Positions 11,530 through 21,209 of a DNA stretch of 64,000 nucleotides are shown here, piece after piece. The position numbers and the translations under genes are program-made. The notes beneath the pieces were generated by a model. The model made no database searches. It was not told the origin of the DNA and saw only the letters and a program-made list of their open reading frames with translations. The DNA lies in NCBI GenBank assembly GCA_011754535.1, contig JAAQVN010000001.1, positions 1,860,001 to 1,924,000 on the forward strand. The letters are read 5' to 3'. Each line of letters opens with the position of its first letter. The stretch's first letter is position 1. This stretch comes from Enterobacter asburiae. Its GTDB lineage: Bacteria > Pseudomonadota > Gammaproteobacteria > Enterobacterales > Enterobacteriaceae.

Positions 11530-13170
11530 ATGTCCAGTTTGATTAACAGCGCCATGAGTGGCCTCAGTGCCGCGCAGTCGGCACTCAATACCGTCAGTAA
11601 TAATATTTCAAGCTACAACGTGGCAGGTTACACCCGCCAGACGACGGTGCTGGGTGCATCTAACAGCACGCTGACCGGCGGTGGCTGGGTGGGTAACGGG
11701 GTGTATGTCTCCGGTGTCCAGCGTGAATATGACGCTTTTATCACCAACCAGCTACGCGCCGCGCAGACGCAGAGCAGCGGCCTGACCACACGCTATCAGC
11801 AGATGTCAAAAATTGACGATGTGCTCTCCGATACTACCAACTCGCTTTCCACCACCCTGCAGGATTTCTTTAAAAGCCTGCAAACGCTGGTGAGCAACGC
11901 GGAAGACCCGGCTGCGCGTCAGACGGTGCTGGGAAAAGCGGGCGGCCTGGTCAATCAGTTCAAAACTAACGATCAGTATCTCCGCGATCAGGATACGCAA
12001 GTCAATACCGCAATTGCGACCAGCGTTTCGCAGATCAACAACTACGCCAAACAGATTGCCAATCTGAACGATCAGATTTCCCGCCTCACAGGCGTCGGCG
12101 CGGGCGCATCGCCTAACGATCTGCTCGACCAGCGCGATCAGCTTGTCAATGAGCTGAACAAAATCGTGGGCGTGGAAGTCTCTGTTCAGGATAGCGGCAC
12201 GTTTAACATCTCTTTCGGCAACGGCTACAGCCTGGTGCAGGGCAGCAAAGCTAACCAGCTGGCGGCCGTGAAGTCCAGCGCCGATCCTTCCCGTACCACT
12301 ATCGCCTACGTCGATGAGGTTGCGGGCAATGTCGAGATCCCGGAAAAGATGGTTACCACCGGCTCGTTAGGCGGCTTGCTGACGTTCCGCGCTGAAGATC
12401 TGGATAAGGCCCGTAACACTCTGAACCAGATGGCGCTGGCATTTGCTGACGCGATGAACAAACAGCATGAGGCCGGCTTTGATGCCAACGGCGATGCGGG
12501 CGGCAAGCTGTTCGGCTTTGGTTCTCCGGCTGTGCTTTCTAACAGCAAAAATAGCGGCTCGGCGGTCGTCAATGCCACCGTTGCGGACAGCACCAAAGTT
12601 CAGGCAACGGACTATAAGCTGCAGTTTAACGGCACCGACTGGACCATTACCCGTACCTCGGACAAGACCAGCTTTACAATGAGCCCGGATGCCAGCGGCA
12701 ATCTGTCGTTTGATGGTCTCAACGTGAACGTCAGCGGTTCGGCAAACGCTAAAGACAGCTTTACCGTGAAGCCTGTGTCCGACGTCATCATGAACATGGA
12801 ACTGTCCATCAGCGACGAGTCCAAACTGGCCATGGCCGCGGTGCAGAACGGCGGTGAGAGCGACAACCGCAACGGGCAGAAAATGCTCGATCTGCAAAAC
12901 AGCAAAGTGGTTGGCGGAAACAAAACCTTCAACGATGCCTATGCCTCACTGGTCAGCACCGTGGGTAGCACCACCGCTTCACTGAAAGTAAGCAGCCAGA
13001 CGAAAGCCAACGTGGAAACGCAGTTAATCAAGCAGCAGCAGACCATCTCTGGGGTAAACCTTGACGAAGAGTATGGCAACCTGCAGCGTTATCAGCAGTA
13101 TTACCTCGCCAACGCGCAGGTGCTTCAGACTGCCAGTACGCTCTTCGATGCAATTATCAACATTCGTTAA
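11530..13170 (+). CDS. flgK: Flagellar hook-filament junction protein FlgK (HAP1)
   Basis: FlgK is the first hook-filament junction protein, exported with FlgN as chaperone. The N-terminal axial motif NNISSYNVAGYTRQT (about residues 22-36) and the C-terminal coiled-coil with ISGVNLDEEYGNLQRYQQYY are both present. The central domain is variable and Ser/Thr-rich. The ATG at 11530 (MSSLINSAMSG) gives 546 aa, against 547 in E. coli, and has AAGGAA in front. The nine-codon in-frame extension upstream is rejected. A sigma-28 promoter precedes the gene. Confidence 0.97.
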   Translation: MSSLINSAMSGLSAAQSALNTVSNNISSYNVAGYTRQTTVLGASNSTLTGGGWVGNGVYVSGVQREYDAFITNQLRAAQTQSSGLTTRYQQMSKIDDVLSDTTNSLSTTLQDFFKSLQTLVSNAEDPAARQTVLGKAGGLVNQFKTNDQYLRDQDTQVNTAIATSVSQINNYAKQIANLNDQISRLTGVGAGASPNDLLDQRDQLVNELNKIVGVEVSVQDSGTFNISFGNGYSLVQGSKANQLAAVKSSADPSRTTIAYVDEVAGNVEIPEKMVTTGSLGGLLTFRAEDLDKARNTLNQMALAFADAMNKQHEAGFDANGDAGGKLFGFGSPAVLSNSKNSGSAVVNATVADSTKVQATDYKLQFNGTDWTITRTSDKTSFTMSPDASGNLSFDGLNVNVSGSANAKDSFTVKPVSDVIMNMELSISDESKLAMAAVQNGGESDNRNGQKMLDLQNSKVVGGNKTFNDAYASLVSTVGSTTASLKVSSQTKANVETQLIKQQQTISGVNLDEEYGNLQRYQQYYLANAQVLQTASTLFDAIINIR

Positions 13171-13184
13171 GGTTGAGGTGAAAA

Positions 13185-14138
13185 ATGCGTATTAGCACCC
13201 AGATGATGTACGAACAGAACATGCGCGGGATCACCGATTCCCAGAGCAGATGGCTGAGCTACGGTGAGCAGATGTCCACCGGCAAACGCGTTAATCGTCC
13301 GTCGGACGATCCTATCGCGGCTTCGCAGTCTATTGTTCTGTCGCAATCTCAGTCACAAAACAGCCAGTTCGCGTTAGCGCGCACCTTTGCCACGCAAAAA
13401 GTGTCGCTGGAAGACAACGTGCTGACCCAGGTGAACACTGCGTTATCAAGCGTGCGTGAGAAGCTGGTCTACGCGTCAAACGGCACCTTAAGCGATGACG
13501 ACCGTCTCTCTCTGGCGACCGATATCCAGGGGATCCGCGACCAGCTCATGAACCTGGCTAACACGACGGATGGCAATGGTCGCTTTATCTTTGCGGGTTA
13601 CAAAACCGAGAGCGCACCGTTTGATGCCGCAACCGGCACCTACAATGGCGGCACTGAGGCGATCACCCAGCAGGTTGATACGGCGCGAAATATGGCAATC
13701 AGCCATACCGGCCAGCAGATTTTCGAAAGCATTACCAGCAATGCGCAAGAGCTGCCGGGCGGAGGCTATGGCGAAACAAACATGTTTAAAATCCTTGATT
13801 CCGCCATTGCTTCGCTGAAGACGCCGATTGAAAACGATCCGGCCGCGGCTGCCGCACAAAGCCAGACAATTTCCAACGCACAGATCGGTATTAAAAACGC
13901 GCAGAACAACGTCCTGACGGTCGTTGCGGATGTCGGCACCAAGATGAACGAACTGGAAAAACTCGATACCCTGGGTGACGACCGCGCGCTGGGCCAGACT
14001 AAGCAGATGAGTGACCTGGTGGACGTGGACTGGAACGAAGCAATTTCCTCTTACACCATGCAGCAGGCGGCCCTGCAGGCCTCTTATAAAGCGTTTAGCG
14101 ATATGCAGGGCATGTCTCTGTTCCAGCTGAACAAATAA
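13185..14138 (+). CDS. flgL: Flagellar hook-filament junction protein FlgL (HAP3)
   Basis: FlgL is the second junction protein between hook and filament and resembles flagellin in its terminal helices. The start MRISTQMMYEQNMRGITDSQ and the motif STGKRVNRPSDDP (about residues 31-43) are diagnostic. The protein ends with SYKAFSDMQGMSLFQLNK. It is 317 aa, identical to E. coli. It follows flgK by 14 nt and is the last gene of the operon; a strong terminator follows at 14184-14214. Confidence 0.98.
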   Translation: MRISTQMMYEQNMRGITDSQSRWLSYGEQMSTGKRVNRPSDDPIAASQSIVLSQSQSQNSQFALARTFATQKVSLEDNVLTQVNTALSSVREKLVYASNGTLSDDDRLSLATDIQGIRDQLMNLANTTDGNGRFIFAGYKTESAPFDAATGTYNGGTEAITQQVDTARNMAISHTGQQIFESITSNAQELPGGGYGETNMFKILDSAIASLKTPIENDPAAAAAQSQTISNAQIGIKNAQNNVLTVVADVGTKMNELEKLDTLGDDRALGQTKQMSDLVDVDWNEAISSYTMQQAALQASYKAFSDMQGMSLFQLNK

Positions 14139-14183
14139 CATCTTGACCTCTTGGAACATGTCTTGAAACTGGGCATGTTTTAC

Positions 14184-14214
14184 TGCCCAATCCGCCTGGA
14201 TTGGGCATTTTTTT
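14184..14214 (+). terminator. Intrinsic terminator of the flgBCDEFGHIJKL operon
   Basis: TGCCCAATCC and GGATTGGGCA form a perfect 10-bp stem with loop GCCT, followed by TTTTTTT. The T-run overlaps the stop region of the convergent MFS gene. A smaller inverted pair (AACATG/CATGTT, 14155-14179) precedes it. Confidence 0.92.
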
Positions 14215-15427
14215 ATGCCATTTCTGCTGGTGCTGAGGCGACGCGCGCGCTTTCAATCAGGCGGATTGCCAGCGCAATGATACCGCAGACTGTTGCCAGC
14301 GCGACCACACCCGTCCAGCCAGCCAGTGTGTAAATATTGCTGCCTAACGCGGAACCCAACGCCATGCCGATAAAGATCACGGTAAAGAGCAGGCCGTTCA
14401 GGCGGCCACGAGCCTGCGGCTCAAGGCTGTAGACCAGGTTCTGGTGCGCGACCAGGCTGGACTGCAGGCCCAAATCGAACCCGATGGCAGAGACGGCAAT
14501 CAGAATCAGCTGTCCGTGAACCCCCAGTGCGGGCATCAGGAACATCAGGGCAAACGAGATGGTCACAAGGATTGCGCCAAGCTGCGTCACTTTCCCGGCC
14601 CCCAGTTTATCCGCCAGGCCGCCTGCCAGCGGTGCGGCTAATGCACCGGCAGCACCTGCAATACCAAAACCACCGGCGACGGCACTGCCGAGGTGATAGC
14701 GTTCCAGCAGCATGACTGCAAGCGTTGACCAGAAGGCGCTAAAGGCAATCGACAGAAAACCCTGGGCCAGCGCCGCACGGCGCAGAGCGGGATAACGACG
14801 CCACAGATGTTCCATCGAGCGCATCAGTGCGGGATAGCTCAGCGTGGAGTGAATAGCGAAACGAGGGAGCACGGCCCACATCACCACCCCGATAAACGCA
14901 ATACTTGCCGCAGCCAGCTGGTACATCACGCGCCAGCCAAACGCTTCGCCCACCACGCCGCTGACGGTTCTGGAGAGCAAAATGCCCAGCAGCAGACCGG
15001 TCATCACCGTACCGACGGTTTTTCCCTGTTTACCTTCCGGCGCAAGAATCGCCGCTGCCGGGACAATATCCTGCGCCATGGTGGCGGCCATGCCGATGAG
15101 CAGGCTTGCCAGCAGCAGGGAGTGGATCTGTCCGGTCAGGCTACAGCCCAGGAGAAACAGCGCCAGCGCCGCACTCTTTATCAGGATTAACGTTCTGCGG
15201 TCGTGGCGATCGCCGAGCGGCAGCAGGAACAGGATCCCTAAGGCGTATCCCGCCTGGGTGAGCGTCGGGACCAGGCCCATTCCTTCGATACTCAGGTGAA
15301 GGTCAGCGCCCATCAGGGGCAGCAGCGGCTGGGCATAATAGATGGATGCCACGCTGAAGCCTGCACCGAGCGCCAGCATTAAGATGACCCAGCGGCTTAC
15401 GGCATGGGCGGCAGTTGTTGTGTTCAT
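14213..15427 (-). CDS. MFS transporter, probably efflux type
   Basis: The product is a 12-segment major facilitator superfamily protein of 404 aa. After the first helix it shows IYYAQPLLPLM, then LGDRHDRRTLIL (about residues 71-82), which is the conserved loop 2-3 motif (motif A). A second-half counterpart is GGLADKLGAG. The overall pattern resembles the YgaY/arabinose-efflux-like group of MFS exporters, but I cannot name the substrate. The ATG at 15427 is chosen because GAGGAA sits in front of it; a further upstream ATG (15445) lacks a site. It diverges from a LysR regulator, which probably controls it. Neither gene occurs between flgL and rne in E. coli, so this is an accessory insertion. 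Confidence 0.88.
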   Translation of the reverse strand: MNTTTAAHAVSRWVILMLALGAGFSVASIYYAQPLLPLMGADLHLSIEGMGLVPTLTQAGYALGILFLLPLGDRHDRRTLILIKSAALALFLLGCSLTGQIHSLLLASLLIGMAATMAQDIVPAAAILAPEGKQGKTVGTVMTGLLLGILLSRTVSGVVGEAFGWRVMYQLAAASIAFIGVVMWAVLPRFAIHSTLSYPALMRSMEHLWRRYPALRRAALAQGFLSIAFSAFWSTLAVMLLERYHLGSAVAGGFGIAGAAGALAAPLAGGLADKLGAGKVTQLGAILVTISFALMFLMPALGVHGQLILIAVSAIGFDLGLQSSLVAHQNLVYSLEPQARGRLNGLLFTVIFIGMALGSALGSNIYTLAGWTGVVALATVCGIIALAIRLIESARVASAPAEMA

Positions 15428-15506
15428 AAGACGTTCCTCATTCATCGTGTGAGGCTATTTTTTATCAGTACGCCTTGCGACGGTAGCGGGTGCGGTGGTA
15501 AAACGC

Positions 15507-15525
15507 TTATACGTTGAGCGTATAA
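15507..15525. promoter_or_regulatory. Candidate LysR-type operator
   Basis: TTATACG and CGTATAA form a perfect 7-bp inverted repeat around TTGAG. It contains the T-N11-A core (T15510, A15522) typical of LysR regulators. It lies in the divergent gap between the MFS gene and the regulator, and a partial copy GAGCGTATA recurs near 15548. Confidence 0.6.
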
Positions 15526-15536
15526 ATGCGAACAAG

Positions 15537-16475
15537 ATGAAAAGAACTGAGCGTATAGACAGGGTGGAGCTAATGCGGACGTTTGTCCGCATTGTGGAGG
15601 CAGGGTCACTCTCTGCGGCGGCACGGCAGTTGGACACAACCCAGGCAACGGTGAGCAGGCGGCTGCAGTCGCTTGAGACAATGCTGGGCGTGCGCCTGAT
15701 GTTGCGAACGACCCACACGACGCGGCTCACGGATGACGGCGAGCGCTGCTATCAGCACGCCCGTCGGGTGATTGACAGCTGGCTGGCGCTGGAAGATGAG
15801 GTGGGACAGACGGAAGATGAACCTGTAGGCGTGCTGCGGGTGCGGGCACCGCACGCGTTTGGTCAGGATCAGCTCCTGAAACCGCTAACCGAGTTTTTGC
15901 AGCGTTACCCGCAACTTTCGATTGAGTGGATGCTCAACGATCGGTCGGCTGATTTTCTGGGCGACAACCTTGACTGTGCTATTCGGGTGGGAATGGAAGT
16001 CGATCCGGCGACCGTTTCCGTGCTGCTGGCCGAAGTGCCACGTTCGGTGGTGGCTTCTCCGGCACTGCTGGACCGTTTTCCGACGGTTAATACGCCGGAG
16101 GATCTGCAGCAGCTGCCCTGGATTGCTATCAGCTCTTTCTACCAGCGCCATGTGGAGCTCTTTCACGAGGCATCATCCGCTACCGCGCGAGTGAATATTA
16201 CCCCACGCCTCAGTACCGACAGCCTGTATGTCGCACGCAATACGGCACTCACCGGGCTCGGCGTGGCGGTCGTATCCAGCTGGACGGTTCAGGACGATAT
16301 TCGGGAAGGGCGGCTGGTGCATTTACTGCCAGAGTGGCAGCCGGCGGCGTTACCGGTGCATCTGGTTTACCCCTGGTCCCGGTATTATCCGGCGCGCTTG
16401 CGGCGATTTCTGGAGCTGATGCGGCAGATCATGCCGGAGGTCACCGGGATGAGAAAGCCCGTGCAGCAGGCATAA
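15537..16475 (+). CDS. LysR-family transcriptional regulator
   Basis: This is a LysR-type regulator with an N-terminal winged helix-turn-helix. FVRIVEAGSLSAAARQL followed by ATVSRRLQSLE (about residues 16-47) is the classic LTTR DNA-binding domain. The rest fits the type 2 periplasmic-binding-like effector domain. With the ATG at 15537 it is 312 aa, a normal size. An upstream GTG at 15495 would place the start inside the palindromic operator, and an ATG at 15573 would cut into the HTH. The start is therefore moderately certain. It is divergent from an MFS transporter gene, and local control of that gene is the usual LysR arrangement; the ligand is unknown. Confidence 0.9.
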   Translation: MKRTERIDRVELMRTFVRIVEAGSLSAAARQLDTTQATVSRRLQSLETMLGVRLMLRTTHTTRLTDDGERCYQHARRVIDSWLALEDEVGQTEDEPVGVLRVRAPHAFGQDQLLKPLTEFLQRYPQLSIEWMLNDRSADFLGDNLDCAIRVGMEVDPATVSVLLAEVPRSVVASPALLDRFPTVNTPEDLQQLPWIAISSFYQRHVELFHEASSATARVNITPRLSTDSLYVARNTALTGLGVAVVSSWTVQDDIREGRLVHLLPEWQPAALPVHLVYPWSRYYPARLRRFLELMRQIMPEVTGMRKPVQQA

Positions 16476-16502
16476 AAAAGCCGACCCGAAGGTCGGCTTT
16501 TT
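16475..16502. terminator. Bidirectional terminator between lysR-type gene and rne
   Basis: AAAAAGCCGACC, loop CGAA, GGTCGGCTTTTT. The stem is flanked by A- and T-runs and so can serve both convergent genes. Confidence 0.93.
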
Positions 16503-16515
16503 ACTTTCTGTGTCG

Positions 16516-19500
16516 TTATTCGACAGACTGCGGACGCGTCGCCGGTGCAGTCGCCTGATGCGTTGCACTGTGGCCGCCTGCAGCGCCCTTACCGTCGAAG
16601 CTGAACGCCGGGCGAACCCAGTCGCTGTGACGCGGGGCTTCAGGCACATACTCTGGTGCCGGAGCACGCGTCATTGGCGCTGTCGCAACGTGAGCTGGCG
16701 CAGGCGCGGCAACAACCTTAACCGGCTCAGGCTTCACTTCAGGCGCTTTCACTTCTTCGACAACCGGCTCAACCTGAATCTCAACGTCCTGAACGACTTC
16801 TTCAGTGGTGGTTTCAACGAGGGTTTCAGCGGCTTCTTCTACCGCGGCTACAGGTTCAGCCTCTTCAGCGACTTCCTCAGCCACCACGACATCCTCTTCA
16901 GCGATAATCTGCGGTGCGGCATCAACCGGCGCGGCAATCACTTCAGGGTGGGTGGTTTCGACGTCCACTGCGTGTGGTTCTGCCGCTTCAACAACCTGAG
17001 GTTCAACCACGGTTGCTGCTTCGGTCACCGCGTCTTCAACCGGTGCTACAGGGGCAATTACCTCTTCGGTCACAGTCTGTTCTTCAACAGCTTGCTCCAG
17101 GCGAGCGACCGGGTAACGGATCCAGACTTTGCCGGATGCCATTTCTGGCGACGCGCACGCCACGGTCAACGGCATTGGAGACTGAGTCGGGTAACGCTCG
17201 TCACGATAGCGACGACGACGCTGGCCGCTGACGCGCAGATGACGTGGAGAACGGCGGGAGCGACGCGGCATACCTGCGTTGTCACGGTTTTCACCGTTTT
17301 CATCCTGCTCAACGTTATTGTCAACGACGGCTGGCAGGTCAACTTTTGCAACCTGAGTAACTGTTGCGGTTTCTGCCGCTTCAGCCGCCACAACTGCAGT
17401 TTCTTCTACCGGAGCCGCACCGATGCGCACTTTCTGCGCCAGCTGGCGCTGCTTACGACGTGGCATAACCTGAGTACGTTCTTCCTGCTCGACGTCCTGC
17501 TGCTCAGCAGGCTCTTCCCGGTTCAGGTTTTTAACTTCCTGCTGCGCCTGACGCTTCTCGTCGTTACGACGACGGTTGCGTTCGCGGCGTGGCTGCTGCT
17601 CGTCGCGCTGTTTGCTCTTCTCGGACTCATCGCCCGCCTGCTGGCGAATTTCACGATCTTCAACATTCTGCTGCTGTTTCTCGCGACGGTTGCGACGGTT
17701 GTCTTCGCGCGGCTCACGGCCTTCGTTGTTATCTGAACGGCTGTCGCGACGCTCGTTACGGTCGCTGCGGTCGTTACGATCGCGGCGGTTGTTCTGACGT
17801 TTGCGACGGTCCTGCTGACGCTCAGGTTTGGCTGCTTTTGGTTCTTCCTTCGGCTGCTCTGGCTGAACGTCTTCACCCGCAAACATCTTCTTCAGCGCGC
17901 CGAAGAAGCGGCTCAGCAGACCCGGTTGCGCCGGCTGGGCCTTCGCGGCCGCGGCTTCTGGTTTCTGCGCTGCAGGCTTGGCCGCCGGTTTTTCCAGGGC
18001 TGCTTCCGGTGGAGCTTCAGGCATGATGAAGGTCGCTAACGCTGGCTGCTCTGGCAGTTTGCGCTCTGCGGGTTCTTCATCGGAAGGCAGCGCCATCTCT
18101 TCTTCATGCAGCTTCGGCAGCAGGTAGCTGAGGGTGCTGGTCTCTTCGCCTTTACGGACACGCAGCACGTGATAGTGCGGGGTTTCCATCTGATCGTTCG
18201 GTACGATGATGCAGCGAACGCCGCCCTGACGCGCTTCAATCGCACTGACAGCTGCACGTTTTTCGTTCAGCAGGTAGGAGGCGATTGGCACAGGCACAAT
18301 GGCGTGAACCTCTTTGGTATTCTCTTTCAGCGCTTCTTCTTCAATCAGACGCAGGATAGAGAGAGACAGCGATTCGTTGTCACGCACGGTACCGGTGCCG
18401 GAACAGCGCGGGCAGACGTGATGGCTGGACTCACCCAGCGACGGGCTCAGACGCTGGCGGGACATCTCCAGCAGGCCAAAGCGCGAGATATGGCTAATCT
18501 GGATACGCGCGCGATCCTGACGCACCGCTTCACGCAGGCGGTTTTCAACCGCACGCTGGTGGCGAACAGGGGTCATGTCGATGAAGTCGATAACAATCAG
18601 ACCGCCCAGGTCGCGCAGGCGAAGCTGGCGGGCGATTTCATCAGCGGCTTCAAGGTTGGTGTTGAAGGCCGTCTCTTCGATGTCGCCGCCGCGGGTTGCA
18701 CGCGCGGAGTTGATGTCGATAGCGGTCAGCGCTTCCGTGGTATCGATGACGATAGAACCGCCGGACGGCAGGCGCACTTCACGCTGGAAGGCGGACTCGA
18801 TCTGAGATTCGATCTGATAGTGGCTGAACAGCGGGATTTCACCGGTGTACAGCTTGATTTTGCTGGTGAAATCCGGACGACCCAGCGCGGCGATGTGCTG
18901 GCGAGCCAGCTCAAGCACTTTCGGGTTATCGATCAGAATCTCACCGATGTCCTGACGCAGGTAGTCACGGAAGGCACGCACGATAACGTTGCTTTCCTGG
19001 TGAATCAGGAACGGAGCAGGGCGGCTTTCAGCGGCTTTCTGGATCGCTTCCCAGTGCTTCAGACGGAAGCTCAGGTCCCACTGCAGCGCTTCGGCTGATT
19101 TGCCGACGCCTGCGGTGCGTACGATAAGTCCCATGCCGTCCGGCAGTTCGAGACTTGCCAGAGCTTCTTTCAGCTCGGTACGGTCATCACCTTCGATACG
19201 GCGAGAGATGCCACCCGCACGCGGGTTGTTTGGCATCAGCACCAGATAGCTCCCCGCCAGGCTGATAAAGGTGGTCAGTGCGGCACCTTTGTTGCCACGC
19301 TCTTCTTTATCAATCTGTACGATAACTTCCTGACCTTCACGCAGAACATCTTTGATGTTTGGGCGGCCATGGGCGTTGTAGTTTGCAGGGAAATATTCGC
19401 GAGCGATTTCTTTCAGAGGGAGGAAACCATGACGCTCAGCACCGTAGTCGACAAATGCAGCTTCAAGGCTTGGTTCAATGCGGGTGATTTTACCTTTGTA

Positions 19501-19623
19501 AATGTTCGCTTTTTTCTGTTCGTGTCCAGGACTTTCGATATCCAGATCGTACAGGCGCTGCCCATCCACAAGGGCGACACGCAACTCTTCTTGCTGAGTT
19601 GCGTTGATTAACATTCTTTTCAT
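16516..19623 (-). CDS. rne: Ribonuclease E, degradosome scaffold
   Basis: RNase E is the essential endoribonuclease that starts most mRNA decay and matures 9S rRNA and tRNAs. The catalytic N-terminal half (about residues 1-530) is nearly the same as in E. coli, with the S1 domain, the DNase I-like motif [18 protein letters not shown], and the zinc-link C404-P-R-C407. Residues near 590-605 contain the amphipathic [13 protein letters not shown] membrane anchor. An Arg-rich RNA-binding region and [18 protein letters not shown] (helicase/enolase-binding area) follow, then the C-terminal PNPase-binding end ([14 protein letters not shown]). The protein is 1035 aa, shorter than E. coli's 1061 because the acidic Val/Glu-rich linker is shortened. 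A long leader precedes it, as expected for autoregulation. Confidence 0.97.
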   Translation of the reverse strand: MKRMLINATQQEELRVALVDGQRLYDLDIESPGHEQKKANIYKGKITRIEPSLEAAFVDYGAERHGFLPLKEIAREYFPANYNAHGRPNIKDVLREGQEVIVQIDKEERGNKGAALTTFISLAGSYLVLMPNNPRAGGISRRIEGDDRTELKEALASLELPDGMGLIVRTAGVGKSAEALQWDLSFRLKHWEAIQKAAESRPAPFLIHQESNVIVRAFRDYLRQDIGEILIDNPKVLELARQHIAALGRPDFTSKIKLYTGEIPLFSHYQIESQIESAFQREVRLPSGGSIVIDTTEALTAIDINSARATRGGDIEETAFNTNLEAADEIARQLRLRDLGGLIVIDFIDMTPVRHQRAVENRLREAVRQDRARIQISHISRFGLLEMSRQRLSPSLGESSHHVCPRCSGTGTVRDNESLSLSILRLIEEEALKENTKEVHAIVPVPIASYLLNEKRAAVSAIEARQGGVRCIIVPNDQMETPHYHVLRVRKGEETSTLSYLLPKLHEEEMALPSDEEPAERKLPEQPALATFIMPEAPPEAALEKPAAKPAAQKPEAAAAKAQPAQPGLLSRFFGALKKMFAGEDVQPEQPKEEPKAAKPERQQDRRKRQNNRRDRNDRSDRNERRDSRSDNNEGREPREDNRRNRREKQQQNVEDREIRQQAGDESEKSKQRDEQQPRRERNRRRNDEKRQAQQEVKNLNREEPAEQQDVEQEERTQVMPRRKQRQLAQKVRIGAAPVEETAVVAAEAAETATVTQVAKVDLPAVVDNNVEQDENGENRDNAGMPRRSRRSPRHLRVSGQRRRRYRDERYPTQSPMPLTVACASPEMASGKVWIRYPVARLEQAVEEQTVTEEVIAPVAPVEDAVTEAATVVEPQVVEAAEPHAVDVETTHPEVIAAPVDAAPQIIAEEDVVVAEEVAEEAEPVAAVEEAAETLVETTTEEVVQDVEIQVEPVVEEVKAPEVKPEPVKVVAAPAPAHVATAPMTRAPAPEYVPEAPRHSDWVRPAFSFDGKGAAGGHSATHQATAPATRPQSVE

Positions 19624-20195
19624 CGTAACTTACTCGTTATTCTTACATTGACGACAAAGCTGCGGGCAAGGTGACGCTTTCCGGGGTATGAACCGATGGC
19701 CTCGTGTCTGTTCACGTCGCCAACCTCACGGTTGTCGCTCGCTTAAGAGGCGCAGAGTGTCGGTTGCCTGTGTTTCATACGGAAACACAGCGCAATTATC
19801 AGGGGAATTGCCTGGGTAGAACTCTCCAGAGAACAATCCTTATACCGGGAAGTACTGCAACCCGCAGCCCGCTAACTGCCTGAAAGATCAATACGTCTTA
19901 CGCCATTGCTGCGTTGATGATCGGTCAGACAAAATTGGTCATTCCGTCGACATCCTTACAAAACCCGGATTTAACGCGGAAAACAGCCTCATTATTCCAC
20001 TGCTCGCCAGGTTATAGCAAGATGACTTTTACCAATTATCACCCGGTTACTCACAGTTTCTTCACCTCAAGGTGGTGATTGGTTTAATAACCACCAAATC
20101 GATTGCGTGAAACAGGGCGCAGGCCGGATAAAAGTAAATATAAGCATAGAAAAATGAGTGGCGCTAATGGCTGACGATATTTAGAATCGCCAACC
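19624..20195. promoter_or_regulatory. Divergent rne/rluC control region with long rne leader
   Basis: This 572-nt gene-free stretch separates rne (minus) and rluC (plus). In E. coli rne has a 361-nt structured leader through which RNase E cleaves its own mRNA. The layout here suggests the same. One clear hairpin in it is TGTGTTTC at 19769-19776 pairing with GAAACACA at 19782-19789, and a CAACC/GGTTG stem lies near 19715-19730. No convincing ORF is present. Promoter positions cannot be fixed by eye. Confidence 0.6.
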
Positions 20196-21143
20196 ATGAA
20201 AACAGAGACTCCAGCCGTAAAAATGGTTGCTATCGCGGATGACTACGCGGGGCAACGTATCGATAACTTCTTGCGCACCCAACTGAAGGGTGTGCCAAAG
20301 AGTATGATTTACCGCATCCTGCGTAAGGGCGAGGTGCGGGTGAACAAAAAACGCGTGAAGCCTGAGTATAAGCTCGAAGCGGGCGATGAAGTGCGTATTC
20401 CACCGGTGCGCGTGGCAGAACGCGAAGAAGAGGTGGTTTCTCCGAAGCTGCAAAAAGTCGCGGCCCTGAGCGATGTTATCCTTTATGAGGACGATCATAT
20501 TCTGGTGCTTAATAAGCCATCGGGTACCGCCGTCCACGGTGGTAGCGGTCTGAGCTTCGGCGTGATTGAAGGGTTACGTGCGCTGCGTCCGGAAGCTCGT
20601 TTCCTCGAACTGGTTCACCGTCTGGACCGTGATACCTCAGGCGTGCTGCTGGTAGCGAAAAAGCGTTCTGCGCTGCGTTCCCTGCACGAGCAGCTGCGCG
20701 AGAAGGGAATGCAGAAAGATTATCTGGCGCTGGTGCGCGGTCAGTGGCAGTCCCACGTGAAGGTGGTGCAGGCGCCGCTGCTGAAGAACATTCTGCAAAG
20801 CGGCGAGCGCATTGTCCGCGTGAGCCAGGAAGGGAAACCGTCTGAGACGCGCTTTAAGGTTGAAGAGCGCTATGAGTTTGCCACGCTGGTGCGCTGCAGT
20901 CCGGTGACGGGACGTACTCACCAGATTCGCGTCCATACGCAGTTTGCGGGCCATCCGATTGCGTTTGATGACCGCTACGGCGACCGCGAATTTGATAAAC
21001 AGCTGGCGAGCACGGGGCTGTCGCGTCTGTTCCTGCATGCGGCCGCGCTAAAGTTTACCCATCCTAATACCGGTGAAATTATCCGTATTGAAGCGCCGCT
21101 GGATGAGCAGTTGAAACGCTGCCTGAAGGTTCTGCGCGGCTGA
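20196..21143 (+). CDS. rluC: 23S rRNA pseudouridine synthase RluC
   Basis: RluC makes pseudouridines 955, 2504 and 2580 of 23S rRNA. An N-terminal S4-like RNA-binding domain (RIDNFLRTQL to GDEVRIPP, about residues 21-68) is followed by the RluA-family catalytic domain. The HRLDRDTSG motif contains the catalytic Asp144, at the E. coli position. TGRTHQIRVH is the conserved motif III. It is 315 aa versus 319 in E. coli, with the difference near residue 270. The start ATG at 20196 gives MKTETPAVK, matching the family. It diverges from rne. Confidence 0.97.
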   Translation: MKTETPAVKMVAIADDYAGQRIDNFLRTQLKGVPKSMIYRILRKGEVRVNKKRVKPEYKLEAGDEVRIPPVRVAEREEEVVSPKLQKVAALSDVILYEDDHILVLNKPSGTAVHGGSGLSFGVIEGLRALRPEARFLELVHRLDRDTSGVLLVAKKRSALRSLHEQLREKGMQKDYLALVRGQWQSHVKVVQAPLLKNILQSGERIVRVSQEGKPSETRFKVEERYEFATLVRCSPVTGRTHQIRVHTQFAGHPIAFDDRYGDREFDKQLASTGLSRLFLHAAALKFTHPNTGEIIRIEAPLDEQLKRCLKVLRG

Positions 21144-21155
21144 TTTTGCCTTCCT

Positions 21156-21176
21156 CCCTCTCCCTGTGGGAGAGGG
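21156..21176. repeat. Perfect hairpin repeat after rluC
   Basis: CCCTCTCCC (21156-21164), loop TGT, GGGAGAGGG (21168-21176), followed by CCGGGGTGAGGG. Such CCCTCTCCC-rich hairpins are a recurrent intergenic element of enterobacterial genomes. It lies between convergent rluC and maf2 and may act as a weak terminator or mRNA stabiliser. Confidence 0.6.
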
Positions 21177-21209
21177 CCGGGGTGAGGGCATCAGGCCGCA
21201 GCGTCCCAG

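Noticed and set aside
14151..14333. 60-aa ORF over the flgL terminator
   Set aside because: It runs through a strong terminator and into the 3' end of the convergent MFS gene.
16510..17736. 408-aa plus-strand ORF antisense to rne
   Set aside because: It mirrors the low-complexity Arg/Glu/Val-rich RNase E tail, is full of Asn/Cys/Phe repeats unlike real proteins, and has no ribosome binding site.
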